A stretch of DNA of 64,000 nucleotides from Neobacillus citreus (GTDB taxonomy: Bacteria > Bacillota > Bacilli > Bacillales > Cytobacillaceae), in contig NZ_JAGYPE020000009.1 of assembly GCF_018343545.2 (NCBI RefSeq), positions 59,691 to 123,690 on the forward strand. The letters run 5' to 3'. This document shows, piece after piece, positions 1 through 9,438 of this stretch. How positions within the stretch are numbered: position 1 is the first letter of the stretch; every line of letters begins with the position of its first letter. Both the position numbers and the translations under genes were made by a program. The notes below the pieces were generated by a model. The model ran no database searches. It was not told the origin of the DNA and worked only from the letters and a program-made list of their open reading frames with translations.

Positions 1-1837
1 CTTTTTCCAGCTGAAAGGCTATAGTTCCGTTCTCTGATTGAACCGGCTTAAAGCCTTCGATAAAATCTTCATATTGGAAGGACGGATGGAAGGTGCAAAT
101 TTCCAAGTTATTCTGGTTCATTACATTTCCAAGGATTTCAGCACTGTCCGAATCCCCTATATCCATTAACGTTTCTGTGAGCCAATTTATGAATTCCTCT
201 GTTACCTCAAACATCGACCCGCGATTACCCATCTTACCAGCTTGTGTAGACTTATATTCTTGCGTATCTTTATAATCATTGTAAGGTATTTCCTCCGTGA
301 ATTTCTGGAGACCTTTGACAACCATTTTTTCTCCGTCAAATTCTTCGGCCACCTCCGCAAGACCAAGCAGGGCGTTATTCGTTCCGCCGCCGCGATAAGC
401 AAGGATTTTTTCGCCTTTTTGGGCCGCTCTGAAATTACGTTTCACCGCACCCAGCTCCCAATCAACTGTTCCACCGGTATCTAATATATCCTCCCAGCGA
501 AAGTCAGCGGCGCGTTCTGAGGCAATCATAAGCCAGGTTTTCGCCGGATTTTCATTTTTCGGCTTCAATAGCTCATCCTTGTCATTTTTCCAAGTAATGT
601 ATTTGCGTGCCAAATAGGTCTTTCCGGTACCGGGCGGCCCATATAATATGACCTGCCCTTTTCGATTCAGCGCTTGTTCCACCATTTCGAAAAATCGTTC
701 TTCCTCTGAAGTGTATTGTTTTACGGGTGCCCCCGGTTGGGTTGGAATCGCGGTCCACTCAAGAATCTGCTTTTTTCCAACCTTTGAAACTGTCTTATAT
801 CCCCAATATTCTTGCTTCGGAATTTCCAATGGCGGTTCAAATACTTGGTCCCATTTGACATAGACCACGTGCTTGTGTTTTGAAAGGTCGTTCCGATACT
901 CATAGCCTTTGTCGGTGACGGTGCCAATCGCCAGAATTTGTGATTTCCCTTTATTAGCAATCACCTTGTCACCGTTTTTTAATTGATAAAATTCCCAAAG
1001 TTCATTGGCTTTTTCGGTATTTTTCTGTGGGGATGCTTGAAAATTATGCTTAGAAAATGCAGATTTAAATTCATCATAATCATTGAACTCATTTAAATCG
1101 CCGATTTCATCCCAGCCTATCGAAATATATTCGCCTTCCAGACACTCTTGCCAATAGGCAGCATCTCTTCCCGGGGCAATTTTTATGTATTGCTCCTCTC
1201 GCATGAACTCGTAATATAAGAAATTGGCAATGAGAATAGGATCGAATTCTTTTAAATCCTCATCTTGATCCAGCTTTTGCCTAAGCTTCACATTTAATTC
1301 GATGGAGTCTTTATTTCTAAGTTTTGCTTCATTCTCACCAAGCTCAATTAAGAACTTCCTTAAATGATTCTCATTATAGATCGTGACAAGCTTCTCCGGG
1401 TGATAAAGGTATAAAATTTTTCCCTTTAACATGTTGGCCCGATAAAAAAGATTGCTTTCGTCAATCCCTTTATAGGATTCACCATCAAAGGAATGGATTA
1501 ATAGTTGCATATCCTCTTTAAGCTTTTGCCACGCTTCCTCGACATTTTGAAATTGACCAGGATATTGCCATTGGTTGTCCTTCTTCCGAAAATAAATGAT
1601 ATGTTTCGCTGCACTGCCACCCTTAATACTGCCTAAGGGAATCGTATTGTATTCCAGCCACCATCCAAACGAACCTTTTGCGGACCGGCCAAGAGCATAC
1701 TGATCCAAGGTCATATTCGGTAGTTGCTCCAGTGGAAACGTTTCTAAGAATTCCTTATGTAATTGTTTTGCCTTTTTAACCTCTTCTTGTATTTCCGGCG
1801 TATTGTATTCGAGGATTTTTTCCTTTAAGCTTCGCAC
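1..1837 (-). CDS. McrB-type AAA+ GTPase with EVE-like insert (3' end cut by window edge)
   Basis: The frame is open from a GTG at 1837 (GGGAGG seven bases upstream) to the left edge, giving 612 visible residues. Walker A GPPGTGKT lies at residues 400-407, and near residue 580 is the McrB-family signature TFHPSFQYEDFIEGFKP. Walker B and the sensor motifs would lie beyond the edge. Between Walker A and that signature, residues about 434-490 read like an EVE (PUA-fold) domain: WLMIA, a TVDWELG segment, then KGEKILAYRGGG and LLGLAEV. A second PUA-like stretch (GDKVIANKGKSQILAIGTV) sits near residues 295-330. In the family, McrB GTPases work with McrC nucleases against modified foreign DNA, so a role in defence is inferred. 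A McrC partner would be expected further left and is not visible. The AAA+ family call is firm; the insert call is less so. Confidence 0.85.
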   Translation of the reverse strand, partial: MRSLKEKILEYNTPEIQEEVKKAKQLHKEFLETFPLEQLPNMTLDQYALGRSAKGSFGWWLEYNTIPLGSIKGGSAAKHIIYFRKKDNQWQYPGQFQNVEEAWQKLKEDMQLLIHSFDGESYKGIDESNLFYRANMLKGKILYLYHPEKLVTIYNENHLRKFLIELGENEAKLRNKDSIELNVKLRQKLDQDEDLKEFDPILIANFLYYEFMREEQYIKIAPGRDAAYWQECLEGEYISIGWDEIGDLNEFNDYDEFKSAFSKHNFQASPQKNTEKANELWEFYQLKNGDKVIANKGKSQILAIGTVTDKGYEYRNDLSKHKHVVYVKWDQVFEPPLEIPKQEYWGYKTVSKVGKKQILEWTAIPTQPGAPVKQYTSEEERFFEMVEQALNRKGQVILYGPPGTGKTYLARKYITWKNDKDELLKPKNENPAKTWLMIASERAADFRWEDILDTGGTVDWELGAVKRNFRAAQKGEKILAYRGGGTNNALLGLAEVAEEFDGEKMVVKGLQKFTEEIPYNDYKDTQEYKSTQAGKMGNRGSMFEVTEEFINWLTETLMDIGDSDSAEILGNVMNQNNLEICTFHPSFQYEDFIEGFKPVQSENGTIAFQLEK

Positions 1838-2021
1838 TCTATGTCCTCCCTACTTTAAAACTTTTTCTAATTTTGGTATATTTTCCTTTTACATTATACA
1901 ATTTATTACAGTGCTATAGGTGATAAAAAAATAAGGTCTACCATAAACGGTAAACCTAGCTTGCATTTAAATGTTTTGCCATATAGTGTTTATTCTCATG
2001 TTTTCCTTTTTACAGTTTCCT

Positions 2022-2240
2022 CTAATCACGTTCTCTAATTAGTAAGTTTTCCATACTTAGCTGCTCCATCTCTTCTGTTTTAGGGGTACTTAACTTAACT
2101 AGATTTGGTTCTTCTCGCTCAAAATGCTTCTTCAATTGTTCTTCCGAAAACATTTTTTCAATCGAACTGCTATCAAGCCCCTCGGCCATTGCTAATTGGA
2201 TGAGCTCATTTATTTTTTCTGCTAATTGTTTTGTATCCAT
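2022..2240 (-). CDS. small acidic hypothetical protein
   Basis: A 72-residue, highly charged reading frame with no recognised family. The first 35 residues look like amphipathic helix (KQLAEKINELIQLAMAEG), and the C-terminal half is rich in Glu and Lys. It sits between the McrB-like gene and a palindromic repeat. The nearest good Shine-Dalgarno (GAGGAG) lies about 30 bases upstream of the ATG, which is too far, so the start or the gene itself is uncertain. Composition looks protein-like, but there is no independent support. Confidence 0.4.
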   Translation of the reverse strand: MDTKQLAEKINELIQLAMAEGLDSSSIEKMFSEEQLKKHFEREEPNLVKLSTPKTEEMEQLSMENLLIRERD

Positions 2241-2312
2241 TCGTTTTTGGTAGTTGCTTTCTCTAAAAAGCTCCTCAAAGGACGTGAACAGCCTCGCATT
2301 TCCTTCAAAAAT

Positions 2313-2363
2313 GGGGTCAGTCCCCCATCACACTAAAGTGTTAACGCGCCGGGGGGCTGACCC
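2313..2363. repeat. REP-like palindromic element, copy 1
   Basis: The arms GGGGTCAGTCCCCC and GGGGGGCTGACCC pair around an AT-rich centre containing TAAAG. The same design recurs at 46814-46863 and in decayed form at 47641-47692. It is intergenic in every case. Nothing else is seen in the 2241-2564 gap. Confidence 0.8.
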
Positions 2364-2564
2364 TTAAATTCCAAAATTAGAAAAAGGTAACATCAAGTAC
2401 TGATGATACCTAGTTTATAAAATTGTTTAAACTTCTAATTTAATTGAATAGCCAATATAATTGCTTCTGATTAATAATGTTACAGACCCATAGCTTATTA
2501 GAAGAGGATACTAAGGGTCATACAGATGTACTGCTGTATTATGTCTTTCAAATTGCCAGCAATT

Positions 2565-3503
2565 TTAATTACTTTCAGCCTTTTTTACTTTATTTTGAAG
2601 AACTCCCATTTTTTCTATTTCAATTCGAACAATGTCCCCATCTTTCAAAAATACTTGAGGATTTCTTGCTACTCCAACGCCTCCAGGAGTACCTGTTAAA
2701 ATCACATCTCCTGGATCTAGGGTCATCAATTCAGACAAGTACTCTATTAGACTTTGAACAGTAAAAATAAGATTGGAAGTGTTGGACCTTTGTCTTTCTT
2801 CACCATTTACTGATAAGGAAATTTCTAATCGAGAAGGATCTTTAATTTCGTCCGATGTTACAATCCATGGACCCATTGGTGCTGTCCCGTCTACCGATTT
2901 TCCTTGAAAGAATTGGGTTGTTCGACGTTGAATATCGCGGTATGTCACATCATTACAGATGGTATAACCTGCTACGTAATCTAGCGCAGTTTCTTGAGGA
3001 ACATTTCTGGCCCGTTTTCCGATGACAATTGCCAATTCCGCTTCATAATCAAGTTGTTCAGAAATTGGATAAAAAGGAATATCATCTTCAGGTCCTATCA
3101 CCGTATTTGCAAATTTAGCAAATAAAACTGGGTATGTTGGTAAATCACGGCCCATTTCAACTATGTGATCGCGATAATTATGACCAACACATATAATTTT
3201 CCCAGGGTTTAGGATTGGCGCACAAATTTTTATGTCCGATTTGTTTAGGAGTAAAGGGATATCATTTGGATTATTTTTAAGAGCAAATTGAACCGCCTCT
3301 TTTGCAGCATCCATACTCTCCTTCCCACCTTGAAGGAATTCAACCATATTATCGGGGAGACATACCTCTGCTACTCGGTTACTAAAAAACTTCCCTTCTT
3401 TTTGTAATTTGGCTTTATAAGCGGTTTGAAGATCAATGACAACTTCCCCAACTATTGCCCCAATACTTTTCCGGCCATTATTAGCAAATGATACTAGTTT
3501 CAT
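2565..3503 (-). CDS. fumarylacetoacetate hydrolase (FAH) family protein
   Basis: A 312-residue FAH-superfamily enzyme. These enzymes hydrolyse, decarboxylate or isomerise acylpyruvate-type oxo-acids in the cytoplasm using Mg or Mn. The metal-binding residues are visible: the E-x-E pair at 154-156 in DYEAELAIVIG and the Asp at 185 in CNDVTYRD. The glycine-rich TGTPGGVG loop is near residue 278, and the N-terminal 95 residues form the short lid region. It is the last gene of the Liv/acyl-CoA ligase operon, 28 bases after the ligase stop, which suggests action on a ring-opened or oxo-acid intermediate. Fumarylpyruvate hydrolase, acylpyruvase and homoprotocatechuate isomerase/decarboxylase all share this fold, so the exact substrate cannot be read. 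Confidence 0.85.
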   Translation of the reverse strand: MKLVSFANNGRKSIGAIVGEVVIDLQTAYKAKLQKEGKFFSNRVAEVCLPDNMVEFLQGGKESMDAAKEAVQFALKNNPNDIPLLLNKSDIKICAPILNPGKIICVGHNYRDHIVEMGRDLPTYPVLFAKFANTVIGPEDDIPFYPISEQLDYEAELAIVIGKRARNVPQETALDYVAGYTICNDVTYRDIQRRTTQFFQGKSVDGTAPMGPWIVTSDEIKDPSRLEISLSVNGEERQRSNTSNLIFTVQSLIEYLSELMTLDPGDVILTGTPGGVGVARNPQVFLKDGDIVRIEIEKMGVLQNKVKKAESN

Positions 3504-3531
3504 TTTTTCCTACTCCCCAAAAGTTGTATTA

Positions 3532-5148
3532 TTAATGATTAATAATATGGTGCGAGTTTCTTAGTGTTTGTTTCAGGACTTTTCCCCCTGCATTCCGAGG
3601 CAACTGATCCATAAACTCGATATACTTAGGAATTTTAAATTTCGCAAGCTTTGCACTGCAAAATTCTTTAAGCTCATCCTCAGTTGTTGATTCTCCTGGC
3701 TTCAATACAATGGCAGCCTTTACCTGTTCCCCGTATTTCTCATCTTCTACACCAAATACGGTTGCTTCTAGTACTTTTGGGAATGAATACAACACATTTT
3801 CCACTTCAATACTGTAAATTTTTTCTCCCCCGCGATTGATCATGTCCTTTTTCCGATCAAGAATATAGACGTAACCTTCGTCATCCATTTTTGCTAAATC
3901 CCCGGTCCTTAGCCATCCATCGACAATGGCCTCAGTTGTTGCCTTCTGGTTTTCCCAATATCCCATCATCACTTTTGGTCCTCTTATTGCAAGTTCACCG
4001 ATTTGATTTGGTCCTTTTGGATTTCCATTTTCATCGATGATTTTACAGTCCACTAATGGTACTGGCAGACCAATTGATTCTGGTTTTCTTAAGGCGTACT
4101 CATCAGGGAGCAAAGTATCTAATCCATGACCTTCTGTTAGTCCATACCCATTATGAATTTTCGCTTGCGGGATTTTTTCTCTAAGTAACTTGATTAATGA
4201 TACAGGGGCTGGTGCACCTCCATAAAGTAAGGCCCGAACTTGCTTAAAATCATCCGGGGCAAATTCAGGCGAAGTTAGAATAAACCAATACATGGTTGGT
4301 ACCCCTACCAATACAGTTGGTTTATATTGTTTTATCAAATCAATCGCTTTAGCTGTTTTAAAAGTTTTCATTATGAATACCGGAATTCCCCGATAAATAG
4401 AACCTAAAAATTGCAGCATACCAGTAATGTGGAAAATCGGGACGGCTAATAATGTGCTATCATCTTCTTGGAGTTGAAAGGTGCATGCAAAATTCATCCC
4501 TGTACTAATTAAACCACGATGTGTCAAAATGGCACCTTTTGGGGTTCCGGTTGTACCCGATGTGTATAAAATCGAACAGGCCTGGGTTTCGGCCACAGAA
4601 AGATTGACCGGTTCAGCATCGTATGGTTTGAGAAGAGTATTAAAGGTTAATACCCCCGGGCAACTAGGAGCCTCACCTAAAACAAAAATAGATTGGATGG
4701 ATGGTATGTAATCCATAATTTCGTTCATTTGCGGCCAAAATTCACCATCCATTATTAAAAGCTTTGACTTCGAATTATCCACTTCATGGATAATTTCGTA
4801 GCCCGTTAATCTGGTGTTTAATGGAACTGAAATGGCACCGATCTGTGCGATGGCAAAAAAGCATATAGGGAACTCAAGTCCGTTACTCAATAATAATGCA
4901 ACTCTATCACCAGCTTTAATTCCAAAACGATTTGCCAAATTAACTGCAACCCGATTGACTTTCTCACCCAGTTCACCATATGTAAGACGATTTTCCTTAT
5001 ATACTAAAGCCAATCGGTTGGGGAACTGTTTAACCGTTTTCCAAAACATTTCGGCAACGCTTGTTGATCGATTTTTAAAAACTGGAATTTGATTTTTTTC
5101 TCTAACAACTTGAAATTCCTCAGCTAAATTTTCGTTCCAATATGACAC
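3532..5148 (-). CDS. AMP-forming acyl-CoA ligase
   Basis: A 538-residue ANL-superfamily ligase that activates a carboxylic acid to its CoA thioester through an acyl-adenylate. Motifs seen: P-loop YTSGTTGTPKG at about 195-205, GYGLTEGHG in the middle, WLRTGDLAKMDDEGYVYILDR with the hinge DRKKDMINRGGEKI, and the C-terminal catalytic Lys in PRNAGGKVLK. The start is taken as GTG at 5148, because GGAGGTGG sits eight bases before it while the longer TTG start overlaps that ribosome site. It follows the Liv transporter genes by 35 bases and probably activates the imported acid. Substrate chain length or ring type cannot be told from sequence alone. Confidence 0.9.
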   Translation of the reverse strand: MSYWNENLAEEFQVVREKNQIPVFKNRSTSVAEMFWKTVKQFPNRLALVYKENRLTYGELGEKVNRVAVNLANRFGIKAGDRVALLLSNGLEFPICFFAIAQIGAISVPLNTRLTGYEIIHEVDNSKSKLLIMDGEFWPQMNEIMDYIPSIQSIFVLGEAPSCPGVLTFNTLLKPYDAEPVNLSVAETQACSILYTSGTTGTPKGAILTHRGLISTGMNFACTFQLQEDDSTLLAVPIFHITGMLQFLGSIYRGIPVFIMKTFKTAKAIDLIKQYKPTVLVGVPTMYWFILTSPEFAPDDFKQVRALLYGGAPAPVSLIKLLREKIPQAKIHNGYGLTEGHGLDTLLPDEYALRKPESIGLPVPLVDCKIIDENGNPKGPNQIGELAIRGPKVMMGYWENQKATTEAIVDGWLRTGDLAKMDDEGYVYILDRKKDMINRGGEKIYSIEVENVLYSFPKVLEATVFGVEDEKYGEQVKAAIVLKPGESTTEDELKEFCSAKLAKFKIPKYIEFMDQLPRNAGGKVLKQTLRNSHHIINH

Positions 5149-5183
5149 TTTATTTTCCACCTCCAGCAAAACATAAAAGGATT

Positions 5184-5918
5184 TTAAGCTTTTAATCCCA
5201 TATACTTCGTGCTTAACTCATCAACGGAAACTGAACCAGCTTCTCCGGACCAAATAAATTGGCCTTTTTGCATGACACTCATTTGATCAGCAATTCTTAA
5301 AGCATACCCAATTTCTTGATCGCAAAGCAAAATCCCCATATCATGGTCTGCTTGATCTAATAATCTCCTAATGCTTTCGTAAACTTCCATACGTAATTTA
5401 GGAGATAAGCCCATCCCTGGTTCGTCCAATAACAATAATGAGGGTCTGCTCATCATAGCTCTAGCTATGGCCAGCATTTGTTGTTCCCCCCCGCTGAGCA
5501 TCCCTGCTTGCTTATTCATTCTTGTTTCCAGAATCGGAAATAGGTTTAATAAATATTCTAACTCGTTCGTTTTTTTCTTAATGCCCAAAACCCCGATACT
5601 TAGATTTTCTTTAACGGTTAAATCACCAAATATAGCCCTTCCTTGAGGAACGTGAGCGATTCCAGATTTAAATCGGTTTGTCTTGGCAGTAAATGCTGCC
5701 TTGTTAAATGTAAGTGATCCTGTATATTGTGCAGTTCCATAGATTCCTCTTAATAATGAAGTCTTTCCAGCCCCATTTGCTCCAACAATAGCAAACACTT
5801 TACCTTTAGGGATCTGAAAGGACACACTATTTACCGCTTGAAGTTTCCCATAAAAAACAGATAAGTTGCTAACTTCCAGTAATTGATCAACTTTTTCTAT
5901 GGTTTGAGTTTTAACCAT
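5184..5918 (-). CDS. livF: LivF-type ABC transporter ATP-binding protein
   Basis: A 244-residue ATPase of the branched-chain amino acid/amide (HAAT) importer family. Walker A GANGAGKT is at 46-53, the signature LSGGEQQ near 140, and Walker B LLLLDEPGMGLSP follows. The ATG at 5918 is preferred over the upstream in-frame GTG because AGGTGAAAGC precedes it. It overlaps the livG stop by eight bases, so translation is probably coupled. The Liv family carries branched-chain amino acids, amides, urea or aromatic acids. Given the catabolic genes around it, uptake of a carboxylic acid rather than leucine is likely here. Confidence 0.92.
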   Translation of the reverse strand: MVKTQTIEKVDQLLEVSNLSVFYGKLQAVNSVSFQIPKGKVFAIVGANGAGKTSLLRGIYGTAQYTGSLTFNKAAFTAKTNRFKSGIAHVPQGRAIFGDLTVKENLSIGVLGIKKKTNELEYLLNLFPILETRMNKQAGMLSGGEQQMLAIARAMMSRPSLLLLDEPGMGLSPKLRMEVYESIRRLLDQADHDMGILLCDQEIGYALRIADQMSVMQKGQFIWSGEAGSVSVDELSTKYMGLKA

Positions 5919-6657
5919 TGCTTTCACCTATCCATGCTTGGATTACTTCCTTTCTTTGAAATACCTCTTCAGGGCAACCGGTACACAAAAGCTCCCCGCT
6001 TTGTAAAACGACTACATTCTGACAAAGAGTGGATACAAAATTTACATCATGCTCAACAACTAATAGACTAAAATTTAATTCTCGTTGTTTCATGAGAATC
6101 ATTTCGATCATTCTACTTTTCTCAAAATCGTTTAACCCCGCTGCCGGTTCATCCAAAATTAACACACTTGGCCGTTGTATGAGCGCACATAGAAATTCGA
6201 CAATTTTCTGTTGCCCATAGGACAAATCACTAATCATATCGTCTAAATCTATTGATTCATTTTCAAGTAGTTTTTGTGCTTCTTTTTTTATGTTCTTTTC
6301 TAATGTGAATAGGTTTTTCAAATTTGTTTCGAATGATTGATGGGCCGCAATATAAAAGTTATCCAAAACCGTCAATTCATTAAATAATCCCAGATTCTGA
6401 AATGTCCTGATTATTTTGTATTTAGGTAAATCCTGTGGATTTTCTTTATTCAATAACTTATTTGCAAAGGTAATTTCTCCCTTGTACCGTTTCTCAAACT
6501 GGGTAATGCAGTTAATGACAGAAGTTTTTCCTGCTCCATTTGGTCCGACTAATCCTATTCGCTCTCCCTCTGATAATGAAAATGAGATATCTTTTAAGAT
6601 CGAGACTCCACCAATATTTAACTGAATCTGGTTAACTTGCAACTGGTTTGCTTTCAT
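5911..6657 (-). CDS. livG: LivG-type ABC transporter ATP-binding protein
   Basis: A 248-residue ATPase paired with LivF. Walker A GPNGAGKT is at 38-45, the signature is the variant LSYGQQ near 148, and Walker B LILDEPAAGLND and the switch His in VVEHDVNFV follow. The start codon lies 26 bases inside the end of livM and uses GGAGGAG within that gene, so translational coupling is expected. Together with LivF, LivH, LivM and the LivJ-like lipoprotein, this completes a full HAAT importer. Confidence 0.93.
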   Translation of the reverse strand: MKANQLQVNQIQLNIGGVSILKDISFSLSEGERIGLVGPNGAGKTSVINCITQFEKRYKGEITFANKLLNKENPQDLPKYKIIRTFQNLGLFNELTVLDNFYIAAHQSFETNLKNLFTLEKNIKKEAQKLLENESIDLDDMISDLSYGQQKIVEFLCALIQRPSVLILDEPAAGLNDFEKSRMIEMILMKQRELNFSLLVVEHDVNFVSTLCQNVVVLQSGELLCTGCPEEVFQRKEVIQAWIGESNG

Positions 6658-7588
6658 TTACCGCTACTCTCCTCCTTTTCATTACTATTGAAATAAGCCC
6701 AATAAGCCCTGAAGGAAACAGTAATAACGTTACACCCATTCCAATTCCTAATCCAAGCTGCTGCCATTGAGCAAGTCCAAATACATTAAATAATGCTGGA
6801 ACCAGCACTAAGAATGCTGCCCCTAAAAGAGAACCGGCAATACTTCCTCTGCCACCTACAATGGCCATGATTAGAAAATTCACGCTAACCATTACTTGAA
6901 ATAGTTCAGGTGTGATATATCCAACCACTACACCATAAAGGCTGCCAGATATGGAAGTTAAAATGGCACTAAGAACAAATGCAAGAACTTTATACTTTAC
7001 AACATTAATACCCCGCGCTACAGCTCCATGTTCAGACAATCTAGTTGCGTGAAAAGCCCGCCCTATAAAGGAATTTGCAATTAAAGTGGAAACAAAACCA
7101 ATGATAGATGCGATAACGATAATAATTGCAACCTCAACACTGCTGGCATTTTCTTGCTCCACTAAAGGTAAAACGGACAATCCTCCTGTCCCCCCTGTAA
7201 TCTCCATACCTTTTGTAACTTGAAGTAATAATAGGGGTAAGGCTAGGGTGCCAACTGCTAAATAAATATCTTTGACCCTGATTGTTAAAAAACCAACTAT
7301 AAAGGCAATGATTCCAGATAGGGCGGCACCAGCAATAATGGATAAAACACTATTAACTTCCAAACTTTGCAATATTCCAAAGACATAGGCTCCTACTCCG
7401 AAAAATGCGGCATTTCCTAATGAAATCTGTTCCGTATATCCTGTTAGAAAATTCATTCCAATCGAGGCCAGAGAATAGACAGCCATTAACCCCAGTAAAT
7501 AACAGAAATAAGGAGGGAGAAAAAATGAAGCAAGGATTCCCAAAACCAGTAAACTACCCCATGTAATTATTTGCGTCTTTATGGACAT
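6632..7588 (-). CDS. livM: LivM-type ABC transporter permease
   Basis: A 318-residue inner-membrane permease with about nine hydrophobic segments. The LivM hallmark GMNFLTGYTEQISLGNAAFFGVGAY is partly visible near residues 43-67, and a glycine-rich MAIVGGRGSIAGSLLGAAFL stretch is near 240. AGGAGG lies 12 bases before the ATG. It is preceded by livH with an 18-base gap. The C-terminal tail RRRVAVNESKPVAS is cytoplasmic and overlaps livG. Confidence 0.92.
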   Translation of the reverse strand: MSIKTQIITWGSLLVLGILASFFLPPYFCYLLGLMAVYSLASIGMNFLTGYTEQISLGNAAFFGVGAYVFGILQSLEVNSVLSIIAGAALSGIIAFIVGFLTIRVKDIYLAVGTLALPLLLLQVTKGMEITGGTGGLSVLPLVEQENASSVEVAIIIVIASIIGFVSTLIANSFIGRAFHATRLSEHGAVARGINVVKYKVLAFVLSAILTSISGSLYGVVVGYITPELFQVMVSVNFLIMAIVGGRGSIAGSLLGAAFLVLVPALFNVFGLAQWQQLGLGIGMGVTLLLFPSGLIGLISIVMKRRRVAVNESKPVAS

Positions 7589-7606
7589 AAAAATTAAATT
7601 CCTCCT

Positions 7607-8461
7607 TTAAACCCGTTTTTCACGAATGGATGAGAATAATCCTTCTGGTTTAATCACTAGCACGATAATAACGATTAAGATTGGAATTATTTCTCGTGAT
7701 ATGCTCCCGAACAAGCCACCCGTAATGCTTTGTACAACTCCCAATAATAAACATCCGAAATAGATCCCTTTTGGATTATTAAGTCCCCCAAGTACGGCAC
7801 CAATCAGTGCAACCATAAAAGGTGTGCCCATTAAGTTATGGGTTAAAAGCAATTTGGGAGCCGCAATTAAACCTGTGATACCCCCAATAAATCCGGACAA
7901 AATAGCTGTAATCATTACAATCTTGCCAACCGAGATTCCTATTGATAAAGCGTGGGATTGATTACTTTTAATGGCCCGTATCCCGACTCCCCAAGAGGAC
8001 TTCATGACAAAAACATGCAGCAAAATGGCAACGAATGCTGTAATTACAAAGATTACCGCATCCCAGGAACTTATGATTCCTAAATTCATTTGTGGAATTG
8101 GAGCTTTTGGAAATGGATGGTCTTGTGTACTTAAACCTACTGTTAATATAGGAAAAATGATATACATAGAAGCCGTTCCAATCGTAGAGATGATTGAACC
8201 ATGTTTTAATAACGGTAATACTAAGATTCTCGTGATAAGAACGGTGAATAGTACTGTTAGCAAAATAATTTCAATCGCGGTAAGCAAGTAAGAGGTGTGA
8301 AACCATTCCATAGTAATGATCCCAACGTACATGGAAAAAGTGATTGTCTCCCCAATTGCGAAATTAACTACACCAGTTGTCATAAATAATGTGCTTATAG
8401 CAAAGCCAATCAAGGCATAAATGGAACCGTATATAAGACCATCTATAATTAGCTGTAACAT
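7607..8461 (-). CDS. livH: LivH-type ABC transporter permease
   Basis: A 284-residue permease with eight or so membrane segments. The LivH signatures DGLIYGSIYALIGFAIS at the N-terminus and TGVVNFAIGETITF (residues 29-42) are present, as is the GAVLGGLNNPKGIYFG loop near 222. It forms the membrane channel with LivM. A GGAGG ribosome site lies 13 bases upstream. A strong hairpin sits between it and the preceding lyase gene, which may set its expression relative to upstream genes. Confidence 0.92.
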   Translation of the reverse strand: MLQLIIDGLIYGSIYALIGFAISTLFMTTGVVNFAIGETITFSMYVGIITMEWFHTSYLLTAIEIILLTVLFTVLITRILVLPLLKHGSIISTIGTASMYIIFPILTVGLSTQDHPFPKAPIPQMNLGIISSWDAVIFVITAFVAILLHVFVMKSSWGVGIRAIKSNQSHALSIGISVGKIVMITAILSGFIGGITGLIAAPKLLLTHNLMGTPFMVALIGAVLGGLNNPKGIYFGCLLLGVVQSITGGLFGSISREIIPILIVIIVLVIKPEGLFSSIREKRV

Positions 8462-8492
8462 TTGATCTATCGTACCTCCTTACATATTTGTT

Positions 8493-8520
8493 AGCCCCAG
8501 ATGTTTTACCAACTGGGGCT
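8493..8520. other. intercistronic hairpin
   Basis: AGCCCCAG and CTGGGGCT pair as a perfect GC-rich 8-bp stem over a 12-base loop, between the lyase gene and livH. There is no following U-run on the minus strand, so it is more likely an RNA-stability or processing element than a terminator. Confidence 0.55.
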
Positions 8521-8527
8521 ATTTCCA

Positions 8528-9418
8528 CTAGCGTCCAAACACTTTCTTTTCATCAGGAAGGTACTTGGCCTCCAACTCGCTAATAATAGGCATTCCTAGG
8601 AATTGAACTAAGCTTGTATGATGCGTCTGTTCAACTGGCATGTTTCTCATGGTTTTGGTTTCGGCAATATGTTTTACTGCTCTAGTTGCTGCTGCATGTG
8701 CTGCATTCACTGTAGCTAAGGCAAAATGAGCAATCTTTGGACCGATAAATTCGATTTCTTCAAATGTCAATTGCTCCAACCATCCTACAATTACAAGTGA
8801 TACTGGACAATCAACACTTTTTACAAATTCCCTTAATTGTTCTTTTGTCTTAAAGGCTTTCGAAATAGGTTGGACTAAATCCGCTCCTGCATCACGATAC
8901 AATCTTGCCCTTCTAATTGCTTCCTCTGGATTCGTGGCATCTGTTCTTGCAATTATGACCGTATCCTGATTCAGTTTGCCTTCAGCAGCAGCTCTTATCT
9001 TTCCTACCGCTTCTTCAATTGGTAGGATACTGTTAGTTTCATCTACACAGATTGGGCATCTTTTCGGACTGATCTGGTCTTCAATAATAACACCAGCAGC
9101 ACCAGCACGCTCAAATTCTTGTACCGATCTAATAATGCTTACCGCATTACCGTAGCCGGTATCGATGTCGGCAATGACCGGTTTGTTTACTACGGCACAA
9201 GCATTGTGCACCACATATACATTATCTGATCTAGTATAAAGCTCCACATCAGGCAGACCTAATTGATGAGCAGAGATGGCAAATCCACTTGTTAAAATGC
9301 CATCAATTTGCTCCGTTTGATCAGCAATTTTCGCCATTAGAGCATCCCCAGCCCCAATGGTTGTAAAAATTGAACTTTCGCTTAGTCTCCTTCTTAATTC
9401 CTGTCCCGTAGCTGCCAT
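8528..9418 (-). CDS. ICL/PEP-mutase superfamily C-C lyase (dimethylmalate/methylisocitrate lyase-like)
   Basis: A 296-residue TIM-barrel enzyme of the isocitrate lyase/PEP mutase superfamily. The metal and substrate motif DIDTGYGNA is at 84-92, IEDQ at 112-115, and the lyase-type PKRC at 118-121, with the Cys that acts as the general acid in C-C lyases. That Cys argues against a phosphonate mutase. Family members split 2-methylisocitrate, 2,3-dimethylmalate or related hydroxy-diacids to pyruvate or glyoxylate plus a second acid. It lies in one operon with a two-subunit aconitase-family hydro-lyase, as in 2,3-dimethylmaleate degradation. The exact substrate is inferred, not shown. Confidence 0.82.
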   Translation of the reverse strand: MAATGQELRRRLSESSIFTTIGAGDALMAKIADQTEQIDGILTSGFAISAHQLGLPDVELYTRSDNVYVVHNACAVVNKPVIADIDTGYGNAVSIIRSVQEFERAGAAGVIIEDQISPKRCPICVDETNSILPIEEAVGKIRAAAEGKLNQDTVIIARTDATNPEEAIRRARLYRDAGADLVQPISKAFKTKEQLREFVKSVDCPVSLVIVGWLEQLTFEEIEFIGPKIAHFALATVNAAHAAATRAVKHIAETKTMRNMPVEQTHHTSLVQFLGMPIISELEAKYLPDEKKVFGR

Positions 9419-9438
9419 TTTAACTCTCCTTCTTTTTT

